DNA of 64,000 nucleotides from Osedax fenrisi (GCA_964019155.1 OZ025242.1:64312948-64376947), one strand, 5' to 3'. Positions 46,850 to 58,285 are shown, counted from the first letter of the stretch. A program made the numbers and translations. The notes: generated by a model not told the origin, from the sequence alone.

Positions 46850-48140
46850 TATAGGTTCACTCGGGAAGTAATGCAGCTAAAAAAACCTACCAATATTTAA
46901 ACTTAACTCAAACTAACCACGACTGTAAAAATAACAGGCTCACTCGGGAAGTAATGCACCTAAACTAAACCTACACAAATTAAAACTTAACCCAACCTAT
47001 CCACAATTATGAAAATATCATTGTATAGGCTCACTCGGGAAGTAATGCAGCTAAAAAAAACCTACACAAATTATAACTTAACCCAACCTAACCACAACTG
47101 TGAAAATAACAATATAAATAAATATGCTTTTATAGGGCTCACTCTGGAAGTAATGCAGCTAAAAAAACCTACACAAATTAAAACTTAACCCAACCTAACA
47201 ACAACTGTGAAAATATCCTTGTATAGGCTCAATCGGGAAGTAATGCAGCTAAAAAAAACCTACCAATATTTAAACTTAACCCAACCTAACCACAACTGTG
47301 AAAATAACAATATAAATAAATAAATATGCTTTTATAGGCTCATTCGGGAAGTAGTGCAGTTAAAAAAAACCTACACAAATTAAAACTTAACCCAACCTAA
47401 TCACAATAGTGAAATATACTTTTATATGCCCATTGGGAAGCAATGCAGCTAAAAAAACCTACACAAATTAAAACTTAACCCAACCTAACCACAACTGTGA
47501 AAATATCCTTGTATTTGTAGGCTCACTCGGGAAGTAATGCATCTAAAAAAAATCTACACAAATTAAAACTTAACCCAACCTAACCACAACTATGAAAATA
47601 ACAATATAAATGAATATGCTTTTATAGGCTCACTCGGGAAGTAATGCAGCTAAAAAACCTACAAAATTAAAACTTAACCCAACCTAACCACAACAGAGAA
47701 AATATACTTTTATAGGCTAACTCGGGAAATAATGCATCTAAAAAAACCTACACAAATTAAAACTTAACCCAACCTAACGACAACTGTGAAAATAAAAATA
47801 TAAATTAATATGTTTTTATAGGCTCACTCGGGAAGTAATGCAGCTAAAAAAACCTACACAAATTAAAACTTAACCCAACCTAACCACAACTGTGAAAATA
47901 TCCTTGTATAGGCTCACTCGGGAAGTAATGCAGCTAAAAAAACCTACACAAATTAAAACTTAACCCGACCTAACCACAACTGTGAAAATAACAATATAAA
48001 TGAATATGATTTATAGGCTCACACGGGAAGTAATGCAGCTAACAAAAATCTACCAATATTAAAACTTAACCCAACCTAACCACAAAAGTGACAATAAATA
48101 TAACTAAAAATATAAATATATATATATATATTTATATAGA
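46850..48140. repeat. Minisatellite with alternating unit lengths
   Basis: About fourteen units begin with GGCTCACTCGGGAAGTAATG and continue through AACTTAACCCAACCTAACCA. Start points near 46853, 46931, 47028, 47136, 47226, 47337, 47428, 47520, 47627, 47715, 47821, 47911, 48015 and 48130 give spacings that mostly alternate between about 90 and about 107 bp. The longer type carries an extra AACAATATAAATAAATATGC. Short CCTAACC phrases recall insect-type telomere DNA, but the unit is not a telomere repeat. Confidence 0.9.
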
Positions 48141-49397
48141 CTCACTCGGTATTTAATGCATATATAATTATAGAATATATTTTAGAAAAAATATTTTTTA
48201 TAAATCTATATTTTTTTCTTTGACCATATGATGACATTTGGCGAAATATTAAAACAGAGATGGAAACCCTAGTATTCATATTTTCATGATTTTTCTGATT
48301 TTATTACATGTATTTTCGTACTCCTAATCTGATTAATTCATAATTTATACGAAAAATTTACCGGAAGTCGGTCAAATAGACTATTCTAAAATCATGTATT
48401 TTTCACTTTTTCGGCCGTAGCTCGAAGAATATTAAACATAAGAAGTCACAATTTATCAAAGTATATTCTATTTTAATTAACTATTTAATAAAGTTAAAAT
48501 TATTGAAATCGAATAATTATTGTAGATTTTGATTTTTTTACATCACCTATGTTTAATAATTTATGTTTACATGTCGTAGATAGGAAATAATTAATATAAA
48601 CTCGTAACGTAAACAATATTAACTCGATTTACTCGTTCTTGAATTTCACCTCAATAATACGGGTAAATAAATTCCGATGCACTTGTTTTTATTTAGATAT
48701 TCAAACCGGAAGTACCATTTCGTAAATCTACGTAATGTATTCGAAATTAAAGAAACTCATTTTTACGAAAATATTTACGATAAAATTCTCCACGATAATG
48801 TTTGTTATTAAAAATGTTCGTTGAATTTAAATTTTTCGATTACGTAAATCCATTAAAAAATGACACTATTTAACGATTATTGGTATCGCGTGAATACATA
48901 TTCAAAAAAGTAAATAATTCATGTTACCCCCGCTGCCCCACTTTATCTCCCGACGTTTTCCTTACGTTTTCCTTACGGCGAATTTTAATTATTTGAATTT
49001 ATATAAAATATTAAATATTAAATTTTAACGATAAAAACCCAAAATACTACCAGAAATATTGCCCGTAGATGAAAATGAGTGTGCGCATACTATGTATTCC
49101 TAAATATATTTCGAGTAGCCAACCTCATATGTATACATTGGCAAAAAAAAATTTCAAATCGAGCATTATTTGAATTCAAGTATACACTTTGTTGAGATTT
49201 TTGACGGAAAAAGACTTTTATGGGAAAGAGATTTTGAAAAATTTTGAAAAAAAATCACACCACAATTTAAAAAAATTATTTTCCTATCCATTAACGTCGA
49301 GGTGGGGACGGCTCGGCCTGCGGCCTCGGCGTACAAGCCCGCCGCGCACCACCTAATTAAAGTATGTTTAGACGAATATATATAGATATATATAGAA
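48141..49397. other. Noncoding DNA, moderately AT-rich
   Basis: Composition is less extreme than elsewhere, with many T/A-rich pyrimidine runs. A GC-rich patch at 49293-49350 (GTGGGGACGGCTCGGCCTGC and neighbours) has no recognisable function. No frame is supported. Confidence 0.5.
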
Positions 49398-49398
49398 A

Positions 49399-49440
<42 letters not shown>

Positions 49441-49510
49441 TGTATTATCATTATAATCATTATTATTATTTTGATAAATTATATATTTATAAATAGGTAT
49501 ATTACTATAG

Positions 49511-49577
<67 letters not shown>

Positions 49578-49671
49578 ATGCATATACGTATGCATAATAT
49601 TAAATATATATAAGTTATAGGTAATTATAAAAAATAGGTCGATATTAATAAAAGCTATAGTGTAATGTATT

Positions 49672-49762
<91 letters not shown>
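49398..49762. repeat. Cluster of three long (TA)n tracts
   Basis: Tracts at about 49398-49438, 49515-49567 and 49677-49762, separated by AT-rich spacers. Frames open through them encode Tyr-Ile repeats and are artefacts. Confidence 0.9.
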
Positions 49763-49767
<5 letters not shown>

Positions 49768-50229
49768 TAATGGAATGATTATGGAACGGGTAGTGAAAGT
49801 AATTATACGAATAACGAATTGTAAACCAGGTGACATACATGATGAAGTGAGGTATACCCAGGGCCGGCTTAAGGGGGGGGGGCAAATCGGGCAATTGCCC
49901 AGGGCCCCACATTTTGGGGGGCCCATGAATTATTTGAGACATTGTTTTTTTACTATTTATATGAAAAAAAAAATTGTCTTAACTATTTTTCTTATATATT
50001 ATTAATTCTAATTAAAAATATAAAAATAATATAATAAATTAATTAAATATGAGTCATTTAGGCCGATTTGAAGAGTGAATTTTACAAAAATTTCTAAATT
50101 GACACGAAGATATGGTGGAAACAGATACATGAAGATTTTGGAGCACATGCTAATAGTGATAACATAGATCTTCTCACACATCTCTGATTGTTAGATCAAA
50201 TAGTATGAAACCGATTGATAAATAATTGT

Positions 50230-50690
50230 TTGATAAACTACACTGTAATAAGTAAATGGTTTTCTGCAGTAAAATAAATGGTATTTAAGGTGTGCTTATA
50301 ATAGAACCCTTTTGATGGTTTTCTGCAGTGACATTTTTAGAATACCATATTAAGGGTTTTCTATTATCGGATTTAAGAATACCATTTAGATGGTTTTCCA
50401 CAGTAGAAATTAAGAATACCATTTAGATGGTTTTCCACAGTAGAAATTAAGAATACAATTTAGATGGTTTTCTGCAGTAGAAATTAAGAATACCATTTAG
50501 AGGGTTTTCCACAGTGGAAATTAAGAATACTATTTATATGGTTTTCCACAGTAGAAATTAAGAATACCATTTAGATGGTTTTCTGCAGTAGAAATTAAGA
50601 ATAAAATTTAGAGGGTTTTCCACAGTAGAAATTAAGAATACCATCAAGAGGATTTTACACAGTAAAAATTAAGAATATCCCAATATTCAC
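50230..50690. repeat. 37-bp minisatellite, block 1, inside the hAT element
   Basis: The unit ACCATTTAGATGGTTTTCTG, continuing CAGTAGAAATTAAGAAT, recurs about ten times with small changes (TTTTCTGCAG against TTTTCCACAG). Each unit contains a small inverted repeat (ACCAT...ATGGT). Confidence 0.9.
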
Positions 50691-51012
50691 CTTACATCAA
50701 TAACTTAAGTTGTTGATATAAGTTGAAAATAATTGTATATGTAAAATAAATATTAGTATATTAGCGTATACTATAGTATTGTAGCAAAATATTAACTTAT
50801 ATATTATATAATTTCATTTAAGTTAGATTTAAAACTTAAATTCAATAATAAAATCATTTTAATATTGAATAAAATATTTAATCAATATGCAATTACGATA
50901 TATTCAATATTGGGCAATTAGTTCAACATGATTTCCATTTATATTATCAATATAATTATGATTACAATTGTAGTTCATGAGTCACCTGAATTATATATGA
51001 TAATGTAGCAAA

Positions 51013-51270
51013 ATACATAGGATTTAGATGGTTTTCTGCAGTAGAAATTAAGAATACCATTTATATGGTCTTCTGCAGTAGAAATTAAGAATTCCATTTA
51101 TATGGTTTTCCACCGTAGAAATTTAGAATACCATTTAGAGGGTTTTATACAGTCTGTTTCACAGAATACCATATAGAGGGTTTTAAATAAATATTTAAAA
51201 AAAATACCATTTCGATGGTTTTCTGCAGTAAATATCAGTCTAGAAAACCATCATTTTTAACAGTGTAGAA
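51013..51270. repeat. 37-bp minisatellite, block 2
   Basis: Same unit as block 1, about six degenerate copies, separated from block 1 by about 320 bp of unrelated AT-rich sequence. Confidence 0.85.
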
Positions 51271-52848
51271 GGTGATAAATGATAAACGTATTAAGGTATT
51301 ATTAACCATAGTTAAATCTTAACAATTTATAATTCTATAATTAGTTTACAAAACAAAAAGTATACTTTTTTTTATTAAAATTAAATATATTTTATAAGAT
51401 ATATTTTAACTATGATTTCTGATATTTGTAAAGGATTATATTGATTATAAATTACGAAAAAAACGATATTCTATATAGATTTATAATTGTTATAGTAATT
51501 AAAAAAATAGATATTTTCAAAATAATTTTTCTCAAAATAATTAATTTTCTCTATCTTATGCTCGTATTAATCAAATGTGTATATTCTCATAGTGTATATA
51601 TTATTATAGTTGTATTAGTACACATAATATATATATAATATTTTTAATTTAAATAGGATTATTCTGCTTTAGGTTATTCCTATAGTATTGTTAATAATGT
51701 CTATTGATGAAAGGGAATTATGTACATAAAATGATTATATTTTTCAACATACTATCATTACAGAAAGATATTATATTTATTGAAACAGATATTATTTATA
51801 AATATATATATATATAACATACATATAATACTAAAGGTATTTTTGCAATTATCCACCTATTATTTGCAAATGAATGTTTAGATTGACATCACCCTCATCT
51901 ATCTATTTACATATAAATACACACAATGGCGATATTCTTATTGGAGAATAGGTGATAAGTTATCACTGATAATTACACTATTGAAGAAATACAAAATTCA
52001 AAATATTATATTATATATCAGTGTACTCAATTCCATATATATCACATCGATATATATTATCGTTATTTATATAAAGTTAGGTAGGTATTATAGTATACTA
52101 TTATTATATAGTTATTTATTGATTTACAACGTACGATTGTACGGTGAGATTCATTATCACTGATAATTTATCAGTTATAATTTATCACATTGGTCAATAT
52201 TTAGCTACCGATCTATTAGAATTTGTTCAATAATAATATAATTATAATAGATTATAGAGCTCAAAGTTATGAAAATGCCAGCATATGTCTGGAAGAATCA
52301 ATGACATGAAATATATTATAATAACCATAGTCCATTGTCAATATGGATTCACATATCTACACTGTGTATTCCTTAAATCTGGTTGGGCAAAATGCCGTTA
52401 AATCTTCGACAAGTGTAGCAATATTCTTTGCCTTCATTCCAAATCAATATAATTTATTTAGCCAAACTATATAAAGAATATATTAACATCTAGATTAAAG
52501 AAGAATATAATATTTTTTATTAAAAGCATTATCGAATATAAAATGGTGATCGCAAGCAGATTTTAGTGCAGTCTCTTGAGGACTTCTTATAATTACATAA
52601 TTTATATCTGATATTATATATGTTGAAATATAACTTAAATTACATTACTATAGTAATTACATTACATTACTAGAGTCAACGTAGTCAACCTATTTAATAA
52701 AATGCAATTTTAGAATTTGAGACTTCGATATAATGAAAACCGTGGAGCTAATTACTTTGTAGAATAAAGTCGATCAGAAAAGTATTGCAATTAGGTTACA
52801 TTGAGCTATTAATAGCGGTAATAAAAAATATTGATGCACTCTATAAAT
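51271..52848. other. AT-rich interior of the hAT element
   Basis: No supported gene. There is a small inverted phrase around TTATCACTGATAA (about 51960 and 52155), but nothing larger. Confidence 0.5.
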
Positions 52849-53147
52849 CAGTGGTTCCCAACCTATGGGTCATGAGTCATGACCCATGACCCATGAGTAT
52901 TTTGTGTAGGTCCTGATCCAATTTCTAAAAAATAATATAAATGCTTTTATATGCAAATTGGATTTATGGTCGAGAAAAATTTAAGATGGAAATATATATT
53001 TAAATATATGTATATTAATTTTTATATGATTATTTTATGATTAAAGTAGAATAATAACAAAATAAAATTTATCATTGGGTCATGGTATATTTTTTAATTA
53101 AGAATTATAAAAAAAGGGTCACGGTGAAAAAAGGTTGGGAACCATTG
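52849..53147. mobile_element. hAT MITE nested in the larger hAT element
   Basis: The left end CAGTGGTTCCCAACCT and the right end, read inward CAATGGTTCCCAACCT, are inverted repeats with one mismatch. The flanks CTATAAAT (52841-52848) and CTCTAAAT (53148-53155) match at 7 of 8 positions, as expected for an aged 8-bp hAT target duplication. The 299-bp interior has repeated GGGTCATG phrases and no coding sequence. Confidence 0.8.
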
Positions 53148-53375
53148 CTCTAAATATATATGCGAGAAAAGAAATTATTATGAGGAGTTGATTAAAGTAT
53201 ACAAACAAATTACAAAATAATTAGTAGAATGATAACATATGATAAAATTGAAGAGTTATAAATATTAGTTTTTGCCAAAATGGCCCATTTAATATGTTAT
53301 TAAATTATTATGGGGCCCATACGTTTTTTTTGCCCGGGGCCCATAGTATGCTTAAGCCGGCCCTGGGTATACCCT

Positions 53376-53470
53376 AGATGTATAGTGTACACTGTACACT
53401 GTACAATGTACAGTGTAAAGTGTACACTGTACAGTGTACATTGTACACTATATACAGTGTACACTATAGT
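53376..53470. repeat. TGTACA-rich tandem palindromic repeat
   Basis: Roughly 10-bp steps of GTGTACACT/GTACAGTGTA create multiple overlapping palindromes immediately right of the hAT target duplication. A similar block closes the window at 63911-63980. Confidence 0.75.
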
Positions 53471-53539
53471 GAATAAGACGATGTAGTATAATATTACACG
53501 AGTAGAACTTCGAATAAAGTTTAAGCTCATCACAAACCC

Positions 53540-53750
53540 AAACCCAACCAATCAGCGCGCAGCGTATGAATTATTCTGATTTTCCTAAAAATCGCGTGCG
53601 TTATAATAGTAATACCACCAATAAAGCTAAATCTAAAATTTTCATTATTTATATACTTAAATTGTATTATTAATTAAAAAAATAATAAAATAAATAAATT
53701 ATTAACTAATTAAATTAGAATAAATTATTCATAAAATAAATTAAAATAAT
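53540..53750. repeat. Dispersed repeat, copy 2
   Basis: Homologue of 42825-43060 in the same orientation. The shared order is CCAATCAG, TTATTCTGATTTT, AATACCACCAATAAAGC and the AT-rich tail. Confidence 0.55.
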
Positions 53751-54183
53751 ATAACCTATAGGTCCTATTGTATAGGATATACCCTTACGAGAGAAACACT
53801 TCATATTCGTATAAATTTTCATATTTTACTGTTTAGTCCTACTTGATCTTAGCGCTGTATTTCATACCACCTATCGCAATACACCCTTATCTCATATTTC
53901 CGATATCGGTATGAGTGATATTAAGGTTACAATATTAATTAGCATATCCTACTTTGTCGGTTATATCAGCGATGTATATCCATTATATAATACTCACCAT
54001 TGTGTACCCGTATACGGATCAATTATAGGTTCCATTTTATTCAATATATCACAACCTATGTCAGTTTCTCCATTAACCCAATCGTTAACCATCTATCGAA
54101 ATTCAGCCCTTTCTATCTTGCGATAGTTTTAAGATTAGTTACTCTCCAATTAAAAAAAAACAGGTATATATGATACTTTGACA

Positions 54184-54259
<76 letters not shown>

Positions 54260-54706
54260 TATTATATATATATATACAATAATCGACAAATATCCAATCT
54301 AATTAAAATTCATAACTTTCATGCGCACGTCATTCGACTATCGTTTTGTAGTAACGAAGCGAACATATTTCCATCATTACCGTTACCCTTAGTTACCCTT
54401 AGTTACCATATCTCCACATTTACCGTTAGAATACAGTCCAGTGGCTAGTTGTTCTGATAAAATACATTGTCTTATACTTAGCCTAGCTTAATATTTATCT
54501 TTACGGAGATATCGAAGTACAATTTATTTTCTTTGAAAAACTTTCCTCGTTCTTTAAAACTTCAGTTCGCTTTATTCCACATATTATTAACGTTATCCAC
54601 TCGCTGACCTATATATCGTATCCTCGCATATCTTCTTTAATAGCCTACATATCTTATATCCCATACAAAGCACACATTAATATTCATATTACCTCATACA
54701 ATTAAC
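53751..54706. other. Noncoding DNA with a (TA)n tract at 54187-54251
   Basis: A 71-codon frame with ATG at 53911 (ending 54126) has no recognisable motif and no support beyond its openness. The rest is AT-rich. Confidence 0.45.
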
Positions 54707-54958
54707 GGATCATCACATGTGTTCAACTGAAAAATAAAAATTATTTTAACGAATTACTTTCCGCAAGTAGTTCGATGTGTTAGGGTTTATTAGTGGTTAG
54801 TTATGATTTTAAATTAATTATTGACTGTTCTTATATATCACTGAACAGTCAATAATTAATGTAAAGTCATAACTAACTACAAATACACCATCACCCACCG
54901 AACTACTTTTAGCGCGCACAGAATTTTTATTTTGCAGTTGGATTCATGTGATCATCCC
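54707..54958. mobile_element. Imperfect fold-back element
   Basis: The left arm contains GGATCATCACATG, AAAATAAAAATT, AAGTAGTTCG, GTTAGTTATGA and AATTATTGACTGTTC in order. The right arm contains the reverse complements in reverse order, meeting around TTATATATCACT (about 54833-54844). The arms are about 120 bp with mismatches, and there is no coding content. The target duplication is not clear. Confidence 0.6.
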
Positions 54959-55044
54959 AATTAACTACTTCCATATATAGGTGCAGCTAATATAACCCCA
55001 CAAGGCATATTAAACCCACATTATGATTACCTTATCAGGTATCA

Positions 55045-55248
55045 TTAACACAAACACCTATCGTATACTATGTAGGGTCTAGTTCCAATAAGTTGCATTA
55101 TATTATTCTTTCCAACAAATGTCACTTTCATTTCACTAATACCTGAGCATGGACAATGTATGCCTGCATATCTATGGAAGAAATATCTAATGGATCTATG
55201 ACAATTTGTACAGTAATAGTTTACAGAAAATACTTGAAAATCACACAT
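55045..55248 (-). CDS. Short Cys/His-rich open frame, unrecognised
   Basis: An ATG-started frame of 67 codons on the minus strand encodes a Cys/His pattern resembling a zinc-binding fold (YYCTNCHRSI, two His about 10 residues on, then HCPCSG, and CLC at the end). An in-frame stop lies three codons upstream of the ATG. No family is recognised, and no neighbouring exons extend it. It may be a fragment of a transposon or chance. Confidence 0.2.
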   Translation of the reverse strand: MCDFQVFSVNYYCTNCHRSIRYFFHRYAGIHCPCSGISEMKVTFVGKNNIMQLIGTRPYIVYDRCLC

Positions 55249-56399
55249 GGAATCTATCTAATTTCATGGGTTTTCCTAAATATGTTGGTTGTTATATCTC
55301 AATATCCATTGATCCTCCAGAAAAGCATTATATATGATAATTATAGAGAATTAAAAATATTAATATAGCTATAATTTTAATAAATCAATAATCAATAACT
55401 TTTTCATTATTAATTAATAATTGGTTTAAAAGTAAGTAAGAATTTATTACGTGCTCCTATACTATAGTATATCCTGATTAAAAAGTAATTAAACTATATT
55501 TATTATATCTTAATGTTAATTATATCTTAATTATACGTTAACTAATGTAATGTTACTTAATCATATCTTAATATTATAATGATGTATTATGGGTTCAATA
55601 CATAATATGTGCTTAGAAAAACCACGAAGTTTGGAAATTCACAGAAAATTCTATTTTGTTGTTACACTTTTTAAAAACAAATATTCTAGTACAAACTTTA
55701 GATTTATTTATAAACGATGAGAGTTATCCTGGTAATCCCTAACAATGGAAATGTTATGTAACGTACTATATACATACAAATATATACAGTATATAACATT
55801 ATATACAGAACATAACATTATATTATATAATGTATATAATTTATATACAGTACATATATGTAGTATACCATAGTATACCTACTATGTATTACATAACATT
55901 ATATGCATTATTAAAATTATTGAATATGTTCATATTTATTTGACTTATTCTATCCCTTACAATAAATCCACGAAATGAGCATAGTTTCCCCTGTTCACTA
56001 TTTCATATTCCCAGCTCTGTAGTTAGATAGCTATCTAATAGATTATTGAATAGATTCAAAACGATGGGTAACAATAAATAATAATGACAGAAATATATAA
56101 ATAATAGTTAGCAAATATAAATAAGTTGTGATTTACACACACCGAAAGTAAATAAAATAATAAAGCAATATTTGGGATGTTGATCAAACGTGCTGAACAC
56201 ATCATCAAATAACTAGGGAAGAGGTATCGGGTTGGTCAGGCCCATATAGGATTATATGCCCATAAATCCTGAGGAATGGACGGTCCCTGCATATTGGTTT
56301 TTTGACATATCTCCATACCTAGAATATCAAATGATTATACAGCTGGTAAGATCAAATACCCAAATAAAGTACAAAACGAAAACGAAAACTAGATAAAAC
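55249..56399. other. AT-rich noncoding DNA and LINE 3' flank
   Basis: About 55740-55930 is dense in TATAC/GTATA palindromic steps. The right end (about 56200-56400) probably holds the 3' untranslated region of the minus-strand LINE fragment at 56430. No gene. Confidence 0.45.
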
Positions 56400-56429
56400 A
56401 ATACAATTATAAATATAACCAAATTACAT

Positions 56430-56690
56430 TTATGCATGTTGAGAATAAAAGTTTCCATTAATATTAAGACTATCTATATTTGTAATAAATATGCTTATAG
56501 ATTTAGACGAAGCCACAGAACGAGGAAGTGAATTCCAAGCGGTACTCACTCTGTTGCTGAATGAATTTATTGTTGCTTTATTAATGCACTTGTCTTTGCG
56601 TAGTTTGAGTAGAGGTCCACGATTACTTGTAGAATAAGTTGTGAATACTGATGATTTATCAATATCCACGAGATTGTTCAGTTATAGTTC
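56430..56690 (-). pseudogene. LINE carboxyl-terminal fragment (5'-truncated)
   Basis: The minus strand reads DKSSVFTTYSTSNRGPLL, then INKATINSFSNRVSTAWNSL, PRSVASSKSISIF and a stop after YSQHA. The pattern of a short Arg/Asn segment, FSNRV..AWNSLP..V and S...F is the usual carboxyl end of CR1/L2/Jockey-type non-LTR polyproteins. The reverse transcriptase itself is missing, as expected from 5' truncation on insertion. The ending differs from that of the LINE at 58706, so this is another family. Confidence 0.65.
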
Positions 56691-57028
56691 CATATACATA
56701 TGTCACATATGATATGTGTAGGTATAAACGTTTATTATTGTTAGTTATATTAGTTTACGTTGCTTTTTCTCCACGTTTCTTACAATAACATCGAAGATAG
56801 GCGAAGTATTAACAAGGACACACCATCGATGTCCTTGGTATCGTTACATCAGTATAACCGCTGAGGTCATTTGTGAAAATCCTGACCTCTACCCCGTACA
56901 CTATTCAGCCTATTGACCAGTGACACGGGGCAGCACACGTGCGATATGACGTAATACTTACTACGGCTACTTCCGGTGCTAATTAATCATCAACGATAAC
57001 GAGGTGAACCTACGATAAAGTCATGCAT

Positions 57029-57030
<2 letters not shown>
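56691..57030. other. Noncoding DNA of rising GC content
   Basis: About 56800-57020 has TGACGTAA and ACTTCCGG phrases (CRE- and ETS-like). No gene is seen. Confidence 0.35.

Positions 57031-57067
<37 letters not shown>
57031..57067. repeat. (GA)n microsatellite
   Basis: About 18 GA repeats, then GGGG. Confidence 0.9.
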
Positions 57068-57071
<4 letters not shown>

Positions 57072-57178
57072 GTGCGTGTGGTAGCGATGTTATTGTATAA
57101 GTTACTACTATTTTAGTATATGTGAGTATGATAAATATTGGGTATTTACAGGGAGGAATTTACTCCCTGGTATTTATG

Positions 57179-57182
<4 letters not shown>

Positions 57183-57240
<58 letters not shown>

Positions 57241-57290
57241 ATGTGTGTATGTGTGTATGTGTGTATGTGTGCATGTTGTGTATATGCCTA
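57183..57290. repeat. (TA)n followed by (GTGTAT)n-like repeat
   Basis: (TA)n at 57183-57238, then several GTGTGTAT steps. Confidence 0.85.
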
Positions 57291-57399
57291 ATTAAGTGAT
57301 ACCACTTAATTAGATATCACAGTTAAATAATCACACACTTGTATACGAGTGATAGCGATATTAGCGGAGTTAGCATGGGTCAAGAGACGAGGGGACACA

Positions 57400-57988
57400 C
57401 GAGGGGATGTTGTTAACCGGGGGGCGGGGCTTGTGATGACATAGCTCCACTTCGCGCATGACAACCAGGCGATGTTTAACCACCGGATTAAAGCTTCACC
57501 TATTACGTAAGGCGACCCTAATCATCTGGAATCATCTGGAAAGCGATACGCTGGCGCCCCCTGTAGGTCGCGGTGGTGTGTGTTATCACGAGAGGCGACT
57601 AGCGGCCAACTCTCGCACTATTCTCATATAGTAGTAGTAGTCGTATAGCCCTTATACTAGTAGCTAGTCGAGCACGCACACGCACAACACGTATCTAGAG
57701 TGTACGTAGTCCGTACATAACCTGTATATATCCGTTATACACTGTACATAACCTGTATATATCCGTTATACACTGTACATAACCCGTATACGGATCGTAC
57801 ATAACCCGTATAAGGTGTGTACATAATATAGCGTAAACAACCCTGCCGTGCCGTTAACCTTCTCATAACACCTACCGTAGAGTGTCTGTAACGCGCATGC
57901 TCGTTGTCTGTAACTCGTACATCAACATCCTGTCCCCCGGTCAACAAACACAGTAGAACACCACCAGTTGTAACCGATAGACGTCGCC
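57400..57988 (+). promoter_or_regulatory. GC-rich promoter-like region
   Basis: Base composition is far above the background. It contains GGGGCGGGGC at 57421-57430 (a perfect Sp1/KLF-type GC box), a GGCGCCCCCTGTAGGTCGCG stretch near 57552-57571 that partly resembles a CTCF site, and several CpG-containing phrases. It leads directly into a candidate first exon. About 57720-57800 also holds short tandem repeats of GTACATAACC(T/C)GTATA. A promoter role is inferred from composition and position. Confidence 0.4.
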
Positions 57989-58086
57989 ATGACGACGGTA
58001 GACGAGGCTTTACGTCACGTGAGAGATGCTAACCGCCGGATTCTGTCGTCTTTGTGTTCGTCACAGCATCCGGTACACCCTATCAG
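57989..58086 (+). CDS. Candidate first coding exon of an unrecognised gene
   Basis: ATG at 57989 in a good context (GTCGCCATGA) opens 32 codons (MTTVDEALRHVRDANRRIL, then SSLCSSQHPVHPI). At 58086 the exon meets CAG|GTAGT, a plausible splice donor. The peptide is a charged amphipathic helix followed by a Ser/Cys/Pro segment. GC content is about 54%, very unlike the surrounding DNA, and a GC box lies about 560 bp upstream. No second exon could be identified in the following sequence, where a hairpin, a SINE and a LINE intervene; it would have to lie beyond the window or be unrecognised. Function unknown. Confidence 0.35.
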
Positions 58087-58111
58087 GTAGTATTCGACCT
58101 TGACCTCCAAC

Positions 58112-58147
58112 CGTAGAGCTAGAGAGACCTTTATCTTTAGCTCTATG
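58112..58147. repeat. Imperfect hairpin related to the one at 33982
   Basis: The left arm GTAGAGCTAGAGAGACC and the right arm TCTTTAGCTCTATG pair with mismatches. The first arm shares 14 identical bases with the perfect hairpin at 33982. Confidence 0.6.
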
Positions 58148-58285
58148 CCGCCAACCCTCGCTGTAGCTATCACAGTGGCGTAACCCGTATACACCTATGC
58201 ACATATAGTATAGTATACATAACCTGTTAAGCTTACTAGTATATACAATACTGTATATATATATATAGTTTATTTTTTTTATTTT

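Larger units (their letters stand above)
49859..53365. mobile_element. hAT-like DNA transposon, non-autonomous (3.5 kb)
   Basis: The left end CAGGGCCGGCTTAAG (49859-49873) is an exact inverted copy of 53351-53365. Both are flanked by the 8-bp duplication GGTATACC (49851-49858 and 53366-53373). CAGGG ends with 8-bp duplications are the hallmark of the hAT superfamily. Just inside each end, GC-rich subterminal sequence with GGGCCC and GCCC/GGGC phrases is partly mirrored. No transposase with a recognisable hAT dimerisation domain is found in 3.5 kb of AT-rich interior, so movement would need an enzyme from elsewhere. It contains a 37-bp minisatellite in two blocks and a nested hAT MITE. Confidence 0.85.

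Noticed and set aside
46850..48140. Interstitial telomere array
   Set aside because: CCTAACC phrases occur once per ~100-bp unit rather than as pure TTAGG-type repeats.
49645..49942. Frames with long Tyr-Ile runs joined to a Gly/Pro-rich end
   Set aside because: They run through (TA)n into the GC-rich end of the hAT element; transposon terminus, not protein.
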